Origin: Streptomyces sp. NRRL WC-3626
GTDB lineage: Bacteria; Actinomycetota; Actinomycetes; Streptomycetales; Streptomycetaceae
Reading direction: 5' to 3'
DNA length: 64,000 nt
Assembly: GCF_000718785.1 (NCBI RefSeq)
Contig: NZ_JOCA01000008.1
Span: forward strand, 248,001 to 312,000
This document shows positions 38,070-47,104 of this stretch, one piece after another. Within the stretch, counting starts at the first letter, position 1; each line of letters begins with the position of its first letter. The notes beneath the pieces are model-generated. The model did no database searches and had not been told where the DNA came from. It worked only from the letters and a program-made list of their open reading frames with translations. The position numbers and the translations under genes are program-made.

Positions 38070-38779
38070 CAGGACTCCTTGCCGTGGGGGTCGGCGGTGC
38101 CGGGCGCGGGAGGTTCGGTCCCGGTCAGGGCCAGGACGCGGTGCAGGTCTTCGGGGACGGTGCGGCCCGCGGCGGTGCGTTCGGCGGCGTAGTCGGCGAG
38201 CATGCGGGAGAGTTCCGCGTCGCCGCGGGCCCGGCGGTCGAGGTCCGCCACGCGGTCGACGGGGACTCCGGTGAACAGGCACTTCAGTACGGCGTGCCGC
38301 CACTGGTGGGTGTCCAGGTGCCGGGCGGCGTAGGGGCCGAGGGCGGCGGCGACGAGGCGGGTGTCGTTGGTGCGCAGCGCGTCCTCGACGAGCGGGAGGG
38401 CGTCCGGGCCGGGCACGAGGTGGGGCAGCGCGTACAGGACGGCGCGGCGTTCGTCGGCGGTGCCCTGGGAGTAGACCCGTCTCAGGGCGTCCGTGTCGGC
38501 GCGGGCGGCGTGCAGGACGAGGACCCGGGCGGCGTCCGCGTGGGCGGGGCCGCAGCGGCGGCCGGCCTCGGCGAGGCGCAGCTCCCACACCGAGATGGGC
38601 CCGTGGGTGCCGGGGTGGGCGGCGGCCTCGTCGAGGGCCTGGTCCAGCCAGGCGCGGGCGGCTCCGTCGAGCTCGGCGGTGAGGGCGGCACGCAGACCGG
38701 TGGGCGGGACGTGGGCGGGGGTGGTGCCCTGGGGGTCGTGCCCGGCGGGGGTGACATGGCCGGCGTCGTGCTGCGTCAT
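38069..38779 (-). CDS. eboA: EboA domain protein
   Basis: 236 aa from ATG 38779. The first 40 residues are low complexity (T, H, P, G). The rest is an all-helical protein with HEAT-like pairs: WLDQALDEAAAHP, AVLYALPHLVPGPDAL, LGPYAARHLDTHQWRHAVLKCLF and PVDRVADLDRRA. The last two are typical of EboA. It has no recognised catalytic motif and is taken as a scaffold or accessory protein of the ebo pathway. It is coupled to eboB downstream. Confidence 0.8.
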   Translation of the reverse strand: MTQHDAGHVTPAGHDPQGTTPAHVPPTGLRAALTAELDGAARAWLDQALDEAAAHPGTHGPISVWELRLAEAGRRCGPAHADAARVLVLHAARADTDALRRVYSQGTADERRAVLYALPHLVPGPDALPLVEDALRTNDTRLVAAALGPYAARHLDTHQWRHAVLKCLFTGVPVDRVADLDRRARGDAELSRMLADYAAERTAAGRTVPEDLHRVLALTGTEPPAPGTADPHGKES

Positions 38780-38793
38780 GGGTGTGGCTCCCT

Positions 38794-39696
38794 TCAGCGG
38801 GTGGCGGAGGGCTCGCCCGGGCGGTGTGTGAGGGGGGTCGCCGCCGCGGCCCCGCGGAGGAACGGGAGGGAGTGGGCGGCGAAGTGGGGGCCCGCGTGGG
38901 AGTGGCGGGGCAGTTCGACGACCGTCAGGCCCTGGTAGCCGGTGGCGGCGAGGGCCTCCAGGACGGGCGGGAAGTCGATCTCGCCGTCGCCGAAGGGGAG
39001 GTGCTCGTGGACGCCCCGGCGCATGTCCTCGATCTGGACGTGGCGCAGCCAGGGGGCGGCGTCGCGTACGCAGTCGGCGGGAGGGAGGGGTTCGAGGCAC
39101 TGGCAGTGGCCGATGTCCAGCGTGAGGCCGAGGGGCTCGGGGTCGCCGAGCGTGCGGCGCAGGTGGTGGAAGTCGGCGAGGGTGGCGAGGAGGTGGCCGG
39201 GTTCGGGTTCGACGGCGAGGGGGACGCCTGCGCGGGCGGCGGCGTCCAGGACGGGAGTGAGGGTCTCGGCGAGGCGTTTCCAGGCGGTGTCCTCGTCGGT
39301 GCCGTCGGGGACGATGCCGCTGAAGCAGTGCAGGGCGTGCGCGCCGAGGTCGGCGGCGACACGGACCGCCCGCAGGAGCAGGTCGACGCGGCGGGCGCGG
39401 TCGTCCGGGTCGGGGTCCAGGAGCGAGGGGCCGTGTTTGCGGCGGGGGTCGAGCACGTAGCGGGCACCGGTCTCGACCGTCACGCCGAGCCCGAGTTCGT
39501 CCAGGCGCCGCGCGACCGTGCGGGTGCGGGCGGCGAGGTCGGGGGCGAGCGGGTCGAGGTGCATGTGGTCGAGGGTCAGGCCGACGCCGTCGTAGCCGAG
39601 GTCGGCGAGGAGCGCGAGGGCGTCGTCGAGGCGGAGGTCGGCGAGCCCGTTGGTGCCGTAGCCGAAGCGGAGGGGGGTGGGGGCGGGCGCGGTCAC
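38794..39696 (-). CDS. Sugar phosphate isomerase/epimerase-like TIM barrel
   Basis: 300 aa, GTG start overlapping the prenyltransferase stop by 4 bases (GTGA). AP-endonuclease-2-type barrel: FGYGTNGLADLRLDDAL, DGVGLTLDHMHLDP, AVEPEPGH (metal glutamate), LTLDIGHCQC (aspartate, histidine) and HVQIEDMRRGVHEHLPFGDGE. It is an extra member compared with the basic ebo gene set. It may isomerise or epimerise the sugar-derived ring precursor; no specific substrate can be read from the sequence. Confidence 0.85.
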   Translation of the reverse strand: MTAPAPTPLRFGYGTNGLADLRLDDALALLADLGYDGVGLTLDHMHLDPLAPDLAARTRTVARRLDELGLGVTVETGARYVLDPRRKHGPSLLDPDPDDRARRVDLLLRAVRVAADLGAHALHCFSGIVPDGTDEDTAWKRLAETLTPVLDAAARAGVPLAVEPEPGHLLATLADFHHLRRTLGDPEPLGLTLDIGHCQCLEPLPPADCVRDAAPWLRHVQIEDMRRGVHEHLPFGDGEIDFPPVLEALAATGYQGLTVVELPRHSHAGPHFAAHSLPFLRGAAAATPLTHRPGEPSATR

Positions 39697-40793
39697 GTGA
39701 TGCTCACCTTCCTCATGGCGGCCCTTCTCGCGAACATCCGTCCGGCCGGGGCCAGGGCCGCGATCAGGAGGGAGGTGGCACTCGCGCCGGAGCGGGCGGC
39801 GAGGGCGGCCTGGAGCGGGATGGTGGCGCGGATGCCACCGCCCACGGCGCGCTGGGTGAGCGGGGGTGACGGGTTGAGCGTGGCGTGGAAGTAGGGGCGG
39901 GCGGCCGTGGCGGCGTAGGCGGCGGCCAGGGCGGTGGCGAGGACGCCGGCGGGGCCGGAGCCCGGCAGGCCGGGGGCGGCTGCTGCCCGCCGGCCTGCCG
40001 GGAGTCGGGTGCGGCGGTGGGTGGCGGCCAGCCGGGTCAGCGCCCCCGTCGTCGCGAGGGCCGCCAGCGGGGCCAGGGCCGAGCCGCCGGTGGTCTCCCT
40101 GCGGGAGACGGCCGTGACCGCGAGGGTGTGCGTGCCGAGCAGTGCGGCGGAGGGCAGTGCGGCGCGGGTGCCGCCGCTGGTGGCGGCGGCCCCGAGGAGC
40201 AGGTCGAGTCCGCGGGCGGCGGCCATCGCCGCGGGACCTGCGGGCGTGTGCTTCAGGCCGAGGTCGTAGGCCCACACGGTCGCCGCCAGCGGCGCGGCCA
40301 CCGCGAGGGCGGGGCGTCCCGCGCCGGCGGCGAGCGCGAGTCCGGCACCCGTGAGGACACCGGCGGCGGTGAGGGCGGCGGCGGGCCGGACACGGCCGGA
40401 CGGCAGCGGGCGGTGCGGCCGCTCCACGGCGTCCTCGGCGCGGTCCGCCCAGTCGTTGAGGGCCATGCCGGCCTCGTACAGGCACAGGGAGGAGCCGACG
40501 GCGAGCAGCGTGCGCGGTCCGGGTCGCACACCGGCCGCGGCGGCGCCGGCGAGGGCGTCACCGGGGACGGTGAACAGGGCGGGCAGGCGGAGCAGTTCCG
40601 CCCACGCGGTGGCGCGGCCCGCCGTGGCCTTGCGCGGGTGCGTCGTGGCCGGTCGCGCGGTTCCCCGCGCCCCTGAGGTGTCGCCCCGCACGGAATCACC
40701 CCCTTCAGGCGTGTCCCGCGCCCCTGGGGTGTCGCCCCGCGCGGGACCGCTCCGTGTGGGCGTGTCGTGGGTGTCGGACGTCGGGCGGGTCAC
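39693..40793 (-). CDS. eboC: UbiA-type prenyltransferase (EboC-like)
   Basis: 366 aa from GTG 40793, which overlaps the ino1 stop by 4 bases. Membrane segments begin after about residue 75. The first aspartate-rich motif is NDWADRAEDAVERPHRP and the second region is VWAYDLGLKHT, as in UbiA-family enzymes that move a prenyl chain to a polar acceptor. The Streptomyces SCO3242-type prenyltransferases look the same. The first 70-80 residues are encoded by repeat sequence (40664-40740) and are unlike the family; no proper start codon exists between the repeat and the domain. Confidence 0.85.
   Translation of the reverse strand: MTRPTSDTHDTPTRSGPARGDTPGARDTPEGGDSVRGDTSGARGTARPATTHPRKATAGRATAWAELLRLPALFTVPGDALAGAAAAGVRPGPRTLLAVGSSLCLYEAGMALNDWADRAEDAVERPHRPLPSGRVRPAAALTAAGVLTGAGLALAAGAGRPALAVAAPLAATVWAYDLGLKHTPAGPAAMAAARGLDLLLGAAATSGGTRAALPSAALLGTHTLAVTAVSRRETTGGSALAPLAALATTGALTRLAATHRRTRLPAGRRAAAAPGLPGSGPAGVLATALAAAYAATAARPYFHATLNPSPPLTQRAVGGGIRATIPLQAALAARSGASATSLLIAALAPAGRMFARRAAMRKVSIT
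40664..40740. repeat. Streptomyces-type dispersed repeat in two tandem copies
   Basis: Two 26-base copies, 40664-40689 and 40715-40740, differ at one position and are 51 bases apart, so both read in the same frame. With the flanking GTCGCGCGGTTCCCCGCG at 40652-40669 this matches the GC-rich element very common between Streptomyces genes. Here it falls inside the predicted start of the prenyltransferase gene. Confidence 0.6.
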
Positions 40794-41953
40794 CGGTGGG
40801 CCTCGGGGGCGGGGGTGTCGGTTCGGAGCCGTTCGGCGAAGTGCCGCAGCTCCGTGTACTGCTCGGCCAGGGACGAAGGGCCGTCGCCGACCGGGTCCTT
40901 GAAGTAGAAGCCCAGTTCGCTCAGCGGGCCGGTCAGGCCCTGCTGGTGGGCGCGGACCGTCAGGCGGGCCAGGTCGAGGACGAGGGGCGCCGCGAGGGAC
41001 GAGTCGCAGCCCTGCCAGGTGGTCTGGAGGATCATGCGGGCGCCGAGGAAGCCGTCGAAGGCGATGTGGTCCCAGGCGGTCTTCCAGTCGCCGAGGGCCG
41101 GTACGTCGTCGATGTGGACCTCGCCCTCGGGGGTGGTGCCGAGGGTGTCGGCGAGGACGCGTTCCTTGCCGGCGTTCTTCGCGGCGGCGGCCGCGGGGTC
41201 GGCGAGGGCGGCCCCGTCGCCGCCGCCGAGCAGGTTGGTGCCGGACCAGGCGCGTACGGCGAGGGCGCGCTGCAGGAACATCGGGCCGAGGACGGACCGC
41301 AGCAGGGTCTGCCCGGTCTTGCCGTCGCGGCCCGCGTACGGCAGGCCGAAGGACTCGGCGAGCCCGGCGAGCGCCGGGTGGTGCAGCCCCGTGGAGGGGG
41401 TGAAGTTGACGTAGGGGCAGCCGGCGCGCAGGGCGGCCGCCGCGTAGAGGGAGCTGGGCGGGAGGCTGCCGTCGGCGGGGGCCGGCTCGGTGGAGGCGAC
41501 GTTGACGACGACGGCGCCCGCGAGGTCCTGGCGGCGTACGAAGTCGCGGATGTCGGCGGCGAACACGTCGATCCACTCGTCCTGGGTGCGCCCGGTGTCG
41601 CCGGGCGGGGGCCCGCCGGGCCTGATCTCCCGGTCGGCGGCGACGAGTTCGGCGTGTACGGCGGCGGGCAGCCCGTGCGGCAGGACCCCGCCCTCGGCGA
41701 GGTGCTCGGCGCGCTTGGGCAGCGGGCAGTCGACGGTGTCGTGCCCGCCGAAGACGAGGGACGACAGCGCGGGGAGACGGGACGCGGCGAAGGGGGCGGT
41801 CTCGGTGACCATGCCGGTCGGCGGGTGGAGTCCGGCGGCGACGGCGGCGCAGCCCGCGATCGCGGTCGTGGCGACGGAGCCGCGTGCGCCGATGAGCCAG
41901 ACGCCGAAGCGGGGGGCCGGGGAGGTGGTGGGGAGGGACGGTTCGGCGGACAT
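40790..41953 (-). CDS. ino1: Inositol-3-phosphate synthase family protein
   Basis: 387 aa. The Rossmann start is FGVWLIGARGSVATT. Family motifs include GGHDT, VVNVASTEP, YVNFTPS, the GKTGQT loop (GRDGKTGQTLLRS), SGTNLLGGGDG and the lysine-bearing HIAFDGFLGARM, then QTTWQGCDSSLAAPLVLDL. It is NAD-dependent and cyclises glucose-6-phosphate to inositol-3-phosphate or a similar ring. It is first in the ebo-like operon, in the place where other clusters have the sugar phosphate cyclase EboD. Confidence 0.85.
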   Translation of the reverse strand: MSAEPSLPTTSPAPRFGVWLIGARGSVATTAIAGCAAVAAGLHPPTGMVTETAPFAASRLPALSSLVFGGHDTVDCPLPKRAEHLAEGGVLPHGLPAAVHAELVAADREIRPGGPPPGDTGRTQDEWIDVFAADIRDFVRRQDLAGAVVVNVASTEPAPADGSLPPSSLYAAAALRAGCPYVNFTPSTGLHHPALAGLAESFGLPYAGRDGKTGQTLLRSVLGPMFLQRALAVRAWSGTNLLGGGDGAALADPAAAAAKNAGKERVLADTLGTTPEGEVHIDDVPALGDWKTAWDHIAFDGFLGARMILQTTWQGCDSSLAAPLVLDLARLTVRAHQQGLTGPLSELGFYFKDPVGDGPSSLAEQYTELRHFAERLRTDTPAPEAHR

Positions 41954-42035
41954 GGGCAGCCTCCTTGTCGTACGCGAACCTGGTGCGAGTGCCGGTGGGG
42001 GGACGAGCGGGGTGCCGGGCGCGGGCCCGGCGGGA

Positions 42036-42069
42036 CGGCGGGCGGAGGTCCGGCGTCCTCCGCCCGCCG
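42036..42069 (-). terminator. Terminator between five-domain gene and ino1
   Basis: Perfect 13-bp stem (42036-42048 with 42057-42069) and an 8-base loop, 40 bases after the stop at 42109 on the minus strand. It separates the secreted-protein transcript from the ebo-like operon. Confidence 0.8.
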
Positions 42070-42108
42070 CCGTTCCGGTTGCCCCCCCGGGTCAGGGGGC
42101 GGGGTGCC

Positions 42109-45100
42109 CTAGGAGGGCAGTTCCTTCAGCTGGATGTCGCGGAAGGAGACCTGGTCGTCGGCGCCGTGGTTCTGCAGACCGATGTAGCCGTCGGTCAGGC
42201 TCCGCTCGGGGTCCTTGTTGGTGAAGTCGTTGATCTTGACTCCGTTGAGGAACACCTGAAGGCGTTCGCCCTTGACCTTGATCTCGTAGGAGTTCCACTG
42301 GCCGGGTGGCCGCAGCACCTGGTCACGGGCCTTGATGTCCGCCGACTTGAAGGAGTAGACCGCACCGGTGGTGCGATCCACGGCGTCCGTGGCGTCGATC
42401 TGGATCTCGTAGCCCTTGTTCACCGCGGACCAGGGGTCGTCGGAGGCCGGGAAGCCCACGAAGATCCCGGAGTTGTCGTCGCCCCGCATCTTCCAGTCGA
42501 GCTTGAGCGAGTACGACTTCAGCTCCTTGGCCTGGTACCAGAGCAGGCCCATGCCGCCCTCGGACTGCAGGGTGCCGTCCTTCACGTTGAACTTGCCGGG
42601 GCCGGCCTGCTTCCAGCCGTCCAGGGTCTGGCCGTTGAAGATCTCGCGGTAGCCCTTGTCCGGCTTGCAGTCCGCCTTCACCTGGCCGGTGGCGTACCGC
42701 AGACCGCCGAGCAGATGGTTGCGGAAGGCCTCGTCGGCGTACGACTCCTTGGTGTGGCCGCCGCCGGTGTAGAAGGAGCGGCCGCCGCCGTAGCTCTGGC
42801 ACCAGGCGATCGGGTGGTCGCCCTTCATGGTGCCGCCGGAGTAGGTGGTCTCGTCGAGGGTGGCGAGGACCTTGGCCTGCTCACGCGGGTTGGTGCGGTA
42901 GTTGTACCACTCGTCGGTGCGCTCCCAGGTGTCGTCCAGGTGCGCGGTGGAGGGGTGGTCGTGGTCGTGGACGCGCACGGTGGCCTTCTGGATGGCCGGG
43001 TGCGAGTCGAAGTAGGCGCCGACGAGGCCGCCGTAGAACTCCCAGTCGTACTCGGTGTCGGCGGCGGCGTGGATGCCCATGTAGCCGCCGCCGTTCTTGA
43101 CGTAGTTCTCGAACGCCGCCTGCTGCTCGGCGTTCAGGACGTCACCGGTGGTGGACAGGAAGGCGACCGCGTCGTACTTGGCGAGGTTGCCGGTGGTGAA
43201 CTGCCGGGCCTCCTCGGTCGCGGTGACCGAGATGCCGGCCGGGGCGCCGAGTTCCTTGAGGGCGGCGATGCCCTCGGGGATGGAGTCGTGCCGGAAGCCC
43301 GCGGTCTTGGAGAAGACCAGGACCTTCTTGCCCTTCTTGAACGGCTCGGTGGAGAACTCGAAGTCGTCCACGTCGTACAGGGCGCCGTCACCGCCGCGGA
43401 AGACCAGGTAGATCTCGGTGGTCTTCTTCGGCAGGGACCGCAGCGGCACGTCGACGTTCTGGAACGTCTCCCAGCCGCCGGTCGGCGGGATGTACGCCGA
43501 GCCGTGCAGCTTGCCGGTGGGCGAGCCGGTGCGCAGCTCGATGAAGCCCCCCGAGCCGCCGGAGGAGGCCCGTACGGTCAGCTTCTTCTGGCCCTTGAAC
43601 AGGTAGGGGCTGAAGGAGATCCAGTCGCCGTCGTTGATGTCGCCGACGGTCTTGCCGCCGTTGGCGCCGGTCTTGTCGATCACCGACACACCCTGCTGGG
43701 TGCCGAAGTGCTCGGCCTGGCGGTGCGGCGGCTGGATCACGGTGCGGGCGGTGCCGGTCAGGGCCTCCTGGCCGGCTGCCCCGCCGTCGGTGTAGCTGGC
43801 GCCGACGACACCGTAGATGTTGGCGTTGGGGTCGTGACCGCCGTCCCCGGCGGGCGGGGTGAGGGTGCCCTCACAGCCCATCTCGCTGGTGAGCTCGTGG
43901 GCGTGGGAGTCGTGGCCGAGGCTGTAGGCGACCTTGACCCTGGAGCAGTCGATCGTCTCCTCGGGGTCGGTGACGGTCACCTTGAACGGGACCGGCTGCC
44001 CGAAGGGCGCGAGGCTGCCGTTGCCCGGCAGGGTGATCTTCACCGTGGGCTCGGTGTTGCCGACGACGATCCGGGTGCTGGCGCTGCCGGTGTTGCCCTC
44101 GGGGTCCGTCGCGGTGAGGGTGGCGGTGTAGGTGCCGACCTTCTTGTACTTGTGGGTGGGGGTGAGTCCCTCGCCCTTGGTGCCGTCGCCGAAGTCCCAG
44201 GCGTAGGTGAGGTCCGGGGAGTCGGCGTCGTTGGCGGTGCCGGTGAACTTGACCTTCAGGCCCGCCGCGCCGGACGTCCTGTCCGCGCTGACGCCGACGA
44301 TCGGGGAGAAGCCGTCCTCGGCGTTCTCGATCCGGTACAGCGCGGAGTCCTTGTCGCCCTGGAACCAGGAGAGTCCGTAGTCGAGGACGTAGAGCGCGCC
44401 GTCGGGGCCGAACTCCATGTCCATGATCTGGGTGCCGGTCCACGGGAAGTCGTTGATCTTCGCGACCGTGCCGTCCTCGTTCTGCTCGATCCGCTTGATC
44501 CAGCGGCGGCCGAACTCACCGGCGAAGAAGTCGCCGTCGTAGGCCTCGGGGAACTTCACCGAGGAGTCGAGCTCGGGGTCGTAGCGGTAGACCGGGCCGC
44601 CCATCGGGGACTCGGAGCCGGTGCCGAACTCGGGGACGGAGGCGCCGTCGTAGGGGATCCAGGCGGTCTGCGCGGGCGGCAGGTCCTCGATGCCCGTGTT
44701 GTGCGGCGAGGTGTTCTTCGGGGCGGCGCAGTCGAACTTCGGTCCGGAGGCGCCGGTGGCGAAGTCGTAGTCGTTGTAGGCGTCGTTGTCGCCGGTGCAG
44801 AACGGCCAGCCGAAGTTGCCGGCCTTCGTCACCTTGGCGAACTCGACCTGTCCCGCGGGGCCGCGGTCCGGATCGGCGGCGCCCGCGTCGGGGCCGTAGT
44901 CACCGACGTAGACGGTGCCGGTGGGCTTGTCGATGTTCATCCGGAACGGGTTGCGGAAGCCCATCGCGTAGATCTCGGGGCGGGTCTTCTCGGTGCCCGG
45001 GGCGAAGAGGTTGCCCTCCGGGACGGTGTACGAGCCGTCCTCGGCGACCTTGATACGCAGGATCTTGCCGCGCAGGTCGTTGCTGTTGCCGGAGGTGCGG

Positions 45101-45822
45101 CGGGCGTCGAACGCCGGGTTGCGGTCGCCCCGTTCGTCGATCGGCGTGTAGCCGTCGGACTCGAAGGGGTTGCTGTCGTCGCCGGTCGACAGGTACAGGT
45201 TGCCGTCGGCGTCGAAGGCGATGTCGCCGCCGACGTGACAGCAGATGCCACGGGAGGTCGCGACGTCGAGGACCTTCTTCTCACTCGCCAGGTCCAGCGT
45301 CCCGTTGGCGCCCAGAACGAAGCGGGAGAGACGGTTGACGCCGTCGAACTTCGCGAAGTCCGCGGCGGTTCCGGTCGACGGGGCGTCACCGGCGGGGGTG
45401 TCCAGCGGCGGGGCGTAGTAGAGGTAGATCGCCCGGTTGTTCTCGAAGTCCGGGTCGATGCCTACGCCTTGGAGGCCCTCCTCGTCGTGGGTGTAGACGG
45501 GTATCTTGCCTGCCACCTTGGTGACGCCGCCCTGGTCGGTGAGGCGCAGTGTGCCGTCGCGTGCGGTGTGCAGGACGCTGCGGTCCGGGAGCACGGCCAG
45601 CGACATCGGCTCGCCCGTCTCGGGTTCGCCCTTGGCGAGCGGCACCTGCTGGAACTGTCCCTCCGCGGCCGCCGGTTCGTCGTGTTCCGGGTGGCCGGGG
45701 TGGGCGCCGGCGACGGTCGCGGGGGCGCCGACGGCCAGCAGCAGTCCGGTGAGCAGGGCGAGGCCGGTGCGAAGTCTGGGACGCTGTGAGGCGCGGGCGG
45801 ATGTGAGTCTGGTTCTGTGCAC
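42109..45822 (-). CDS. Secreted multidomain protein: sugar dehydrogenase, PKD, CBM, ThuA, DUF1080
   Basis: 1237 aa. GTG 45822 is chosen for its GGAGGG site and because a signal peptide (LRTGLALLTGLLLAVG) then follows. Domains in order: a glucose/sorbosone dehydrogenase beta-propeller (about 55-480; GLQGVGIDPDF, GDIAFDADGNLYLSTGDDSN, MGFRNPFR); PKD (about 510-595; YAWDFGDG); CBM6-like (about 700-825; DINDGDWISF); ThuA (about 830-1045; FSKTAGFRHDSI, GIHAAADTEY); DUF1080 (about 1057-1237; IFNGQTLDGWK). DUF1080 enzymes act on 3-keto-glycosides. The protein likely oxidises or cleaves a complex sugar outside the cell. A ROK-type dyad lies upstream. Confidence 0.88.
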   Translation of the reverse strand: MHRTRLTSARASQRPRLRTGLALLTGLLLAVGAPATVAGAHPGHPEHDEPAAAEGQFQQVPLAKGEPETGEPMSLAVLPDRSVLHTARDGTLRLTDQGGVTKVAGKIPVYTHDEEGLQGVGIDPDFENNRAIYLYYAPPLDTPAGDAPSTGTAADFAKFDGVNRLSRFVLGANGTLDLASEKKVLDVATSRGICCHVGGDIAFDADGNLYLSTGDDSNPFESDGYTPIDERGDRNPAFDARRTSGNSNDLRGKILRIKVAEDGSYTVPEGNLFAPGTEKTRPEIYAMGFRNPFRMNIDKPTGTVYVGDYGPDAGAADPDRGPAGQVEFAKVTKAGNFGWPFCTGDNDAYNDYDFATGASGPKFDCAAPKNTSPHNTGIEDLPPAQTAWIPYDGASVPEFGTGSESPMGGPVYRYDPELDSSVKFPEAYDGDFFAGEFGRRWIKRIEQNEDGTVAKINDFPWTGTQIMDMEFGPDGALYVLDYGLSWFQGDKDSALYRIENAEDGFSPIVGVSADRTSGAAGLKVKFTGTANDADSPDLTYAWDFGDGTKGEGLTPTHKYKKVGTYTATLTATDPEGNTGSASTRIVVGNTEPTVKITLPGNGSLAPFGQPVPFKVTVTDPEETIDCSRVKVAYSLGHDSHAHELTSEMGCEGTLTPPAGDGGHDPNANIYGVVGASYTDGGAAGQEALTGTARTVIQPPHRQAEHFGTQQGVSVIDKTGANGGKTVGDINDGDWISFSPYLFKGQKKLTVRASSGGSGGFIELRTGSPTGKLHGSAYIPPTGGWETFQNVDVPLRSLPKKTTEIYLVFRGGDGALYDVDDFEFSTEPFKKGKKVLVFSKTAGFRHDSIPEGIAALKELGAPAGISVTATEEARQFTTGNLAKYDAVAFLSTTGDVLNAEQQAAFENYVKNGGGYMGIHAAADTEYDWEFYGGLVGAYFDSHPAIQKATVRVHDHDHPSTAHLDDTWERTDEWYNYRTNPREQAKVLATLDETTYSGGTMKGDHPIAWCQSYGGGRSFYTGGGHTKESYADEAFRNHLLGGLRYATGQVKADCKPDKGYREIFNGQTLDGWKQAGPGKFNVKDGTLQSEGGMGLLWYQAKELKSYSLKLDWKMRGDDNSGIFVGFPASDDPWSAVNKGYEIQIDATDAVDRTTGAVYSFKSADIKARDQVLRPPGQWNSYEIKVKGERLQVFLNGVKINDFTNKDPERSLTDGYIGLQNHGADDQVSFRDIQLKELPS

Positions 45823-45991
45823 GAAGTCCCTCCGGGAACGGGGTGGGGCCGTACGGAACGGGTGCGTGGTCAAGCGGTGCGTGCGGGCGCCGGGGTGCGC
45901 CGTCACCCCGGAGGCGTGGGTGTCCTGAACACTTCAGGGACGGTAACCGCCTTCCATCGGGGCCGACACCCCTTGGACCAGGACCGGTTGA

Positions 45992-46015
45992 ACTTTTTCC
46001 CAACTCAGGACAAAG
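45992..46015. promoter_or_regulatory. Dyad operator, probable ROK-regulator site A
   Basis: ACTTTTTCC-N7-GGACAAAG. The arms CTTTTTCC and GGACAAAG are inverted repeats with one mismatch. It lies 170 bases upstream of the five-domain gene. The same motif with the same spacing (20 of 24 bases) lies upstream of the ROK gene at 53649. Confidence 0.6.
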
Positions 46016-46037
46016 CGGGATCCGGGCAGGCCGGACC

Positions 46038-46065
46038 CGGGGACCGGCGGTTGTCCCGGTCCCCG
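46038..46065 (-). terminator. Terminator after sugar ABC operon
   Basis: Perfect 10-bp stem (46038-46047 with 46056-46065) and an 8-base loop, 26 bases beyond the stop of the leftward TIM-barrel gene. Confidence 0.7.
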
Positions 46066-46090
46066 TCCCCGACCTGCGGCCGGGCTCGGG

Positions 46091-47089
46091 TCAGCTGTTG
46101 AACGCGGCGTCGAAGGACGCGCTGGGCGGGTCGAAGTCGAACGCCTTGAGGCGGGTGAGCGCCTCGGGGGCGCCCTGCAGCCGGTCCATGCCGGCGTCCT
46201 CCCATTCGACGGAGACGGGGCCCTGGTAGTCGATGGAACGCAGCATGCGGAAGACGTCCTCCCAGGGGACGTCGCCGTGACCGGCGGAGACGAAGTCCCA
46301 GCCGCGCCGGGGATCGCCCCACGGCAGATGGGAGCCGAGGCGGCCGTTGCGGCCGTCGAGGCGCTTGCGGGCCTCCTTGCAGTCGACGTGGTAGATCCGG
46401 TCCCGGAAGTCCCACAGGAAACCGACCGGGTCGAGGTCCTGCCACACGAAGTGGGACGGGTCGAAGTTGAGCCCGAACGCCGGCCGGTGGCCGACGGCCT
46501 CCAGGGCGCGAACGGTCGTCCAGTAGTCGTAGGCGATCTCGCTGGGGTGGACCTCGTGCGCGAAGCGCACGCCCTCGGCGTCGAAGACGTCCAGGATCGG
46601 GTTCCACCGCTCGGCGAAGTCCTCGTAGCCGCGCTCGATCATCGACTCGGGGGCGGGCGGGAACATGGCGACCAGATGCCAGATGGCGGAGCCGGTGAAG
46701 CCGATGACGGTGTCGACGCCGAGGAGGGCCGCGGCGCGCGCGGTGTCCTTGATCTCGGCGGCGGCCCGCTGCCGTACGCCCTCGGCTTCGCCGTCGCCCC
46801 AGATGCGGGCGGGCAGGATGGCCTGGTGGCGTTCGTCGATGATGGCGTCGCACACCGCCTGGCCGACCAGGTGGTTGGAGACCGCCCAGCATTTCAGGCC
46901 GTACTTCTCCAGGAGCTGGTGGCGGCCGGTGACGTACGCCGGGTCGGCGAGCGCCTTGTCCACCTCGAAGTGGTCACCCCAGCAGGCGAGTTCGAGGCCG
47001 TCGTAGCCGAAGTCGCGGGCGAGTCGGCAGACCTCCTCCAGTGGCAGGTCCGCCCACTGGCCGGTGAACAGCGTGAAGTTGCGCGGCAT
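46091..47089 (-). CDS. Sugar phosphate isomerase/epimerase-like TIM barrel
   Basis: 332 aa, ATG start. IolE-like barrel with [32 protein letters not shown], the metal ligand region [33 protein letters not shown] and [10 protein letters not shown]. The HP-S-E and DPSHF motifs give the usual Glu-Asp-His-Glu metal site. It follows the Gfo/Idh gene by 15 bases and ends the ABC operon. A role in isomerising or cleaving a 3-keto sugar or inositol is likely but unproved. Confidence 0.87.
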   Translation of the reverse strand: MPRNFTLFTGQWADLPLEEVCRLARDFGYDGLELACWGDHFEVDKALADPAYVTGRHQLLEKYGLKCWAVSNHLVGQAVCDAIIDERHQAILPARIWGDGEAEGVRQRAAAEIKDTARAAALLGVDTVIGFTGSAIWHLVAMFPPAPESMIERGYEDFAERWNPILDVFDAEGVRFAHEVHPSEIAYDYWTTVRALEAVGHRPAFGLNFDPSHFVWQDLDPVGFLWDFRDRIYHVDCKEARKRLDGRNGRLGSHLPWGDPRRGWDFVSAGHGDVPWEDVFRMLRSIDYQGPVSVEWEDAGMDRLQGAPEALTRLKAFDFDPPSASFDAAFNS

Positions 47090-47104
47090 GCGTATCCGTC
47101 CCTC

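Noticed and set aside
38780..39100. Longer start for EboA
   Set aside because: The extension overlaps the upstream TIM-barrel gene and is arginine/proline-rich; ATG 38779 fits the operon spacing.
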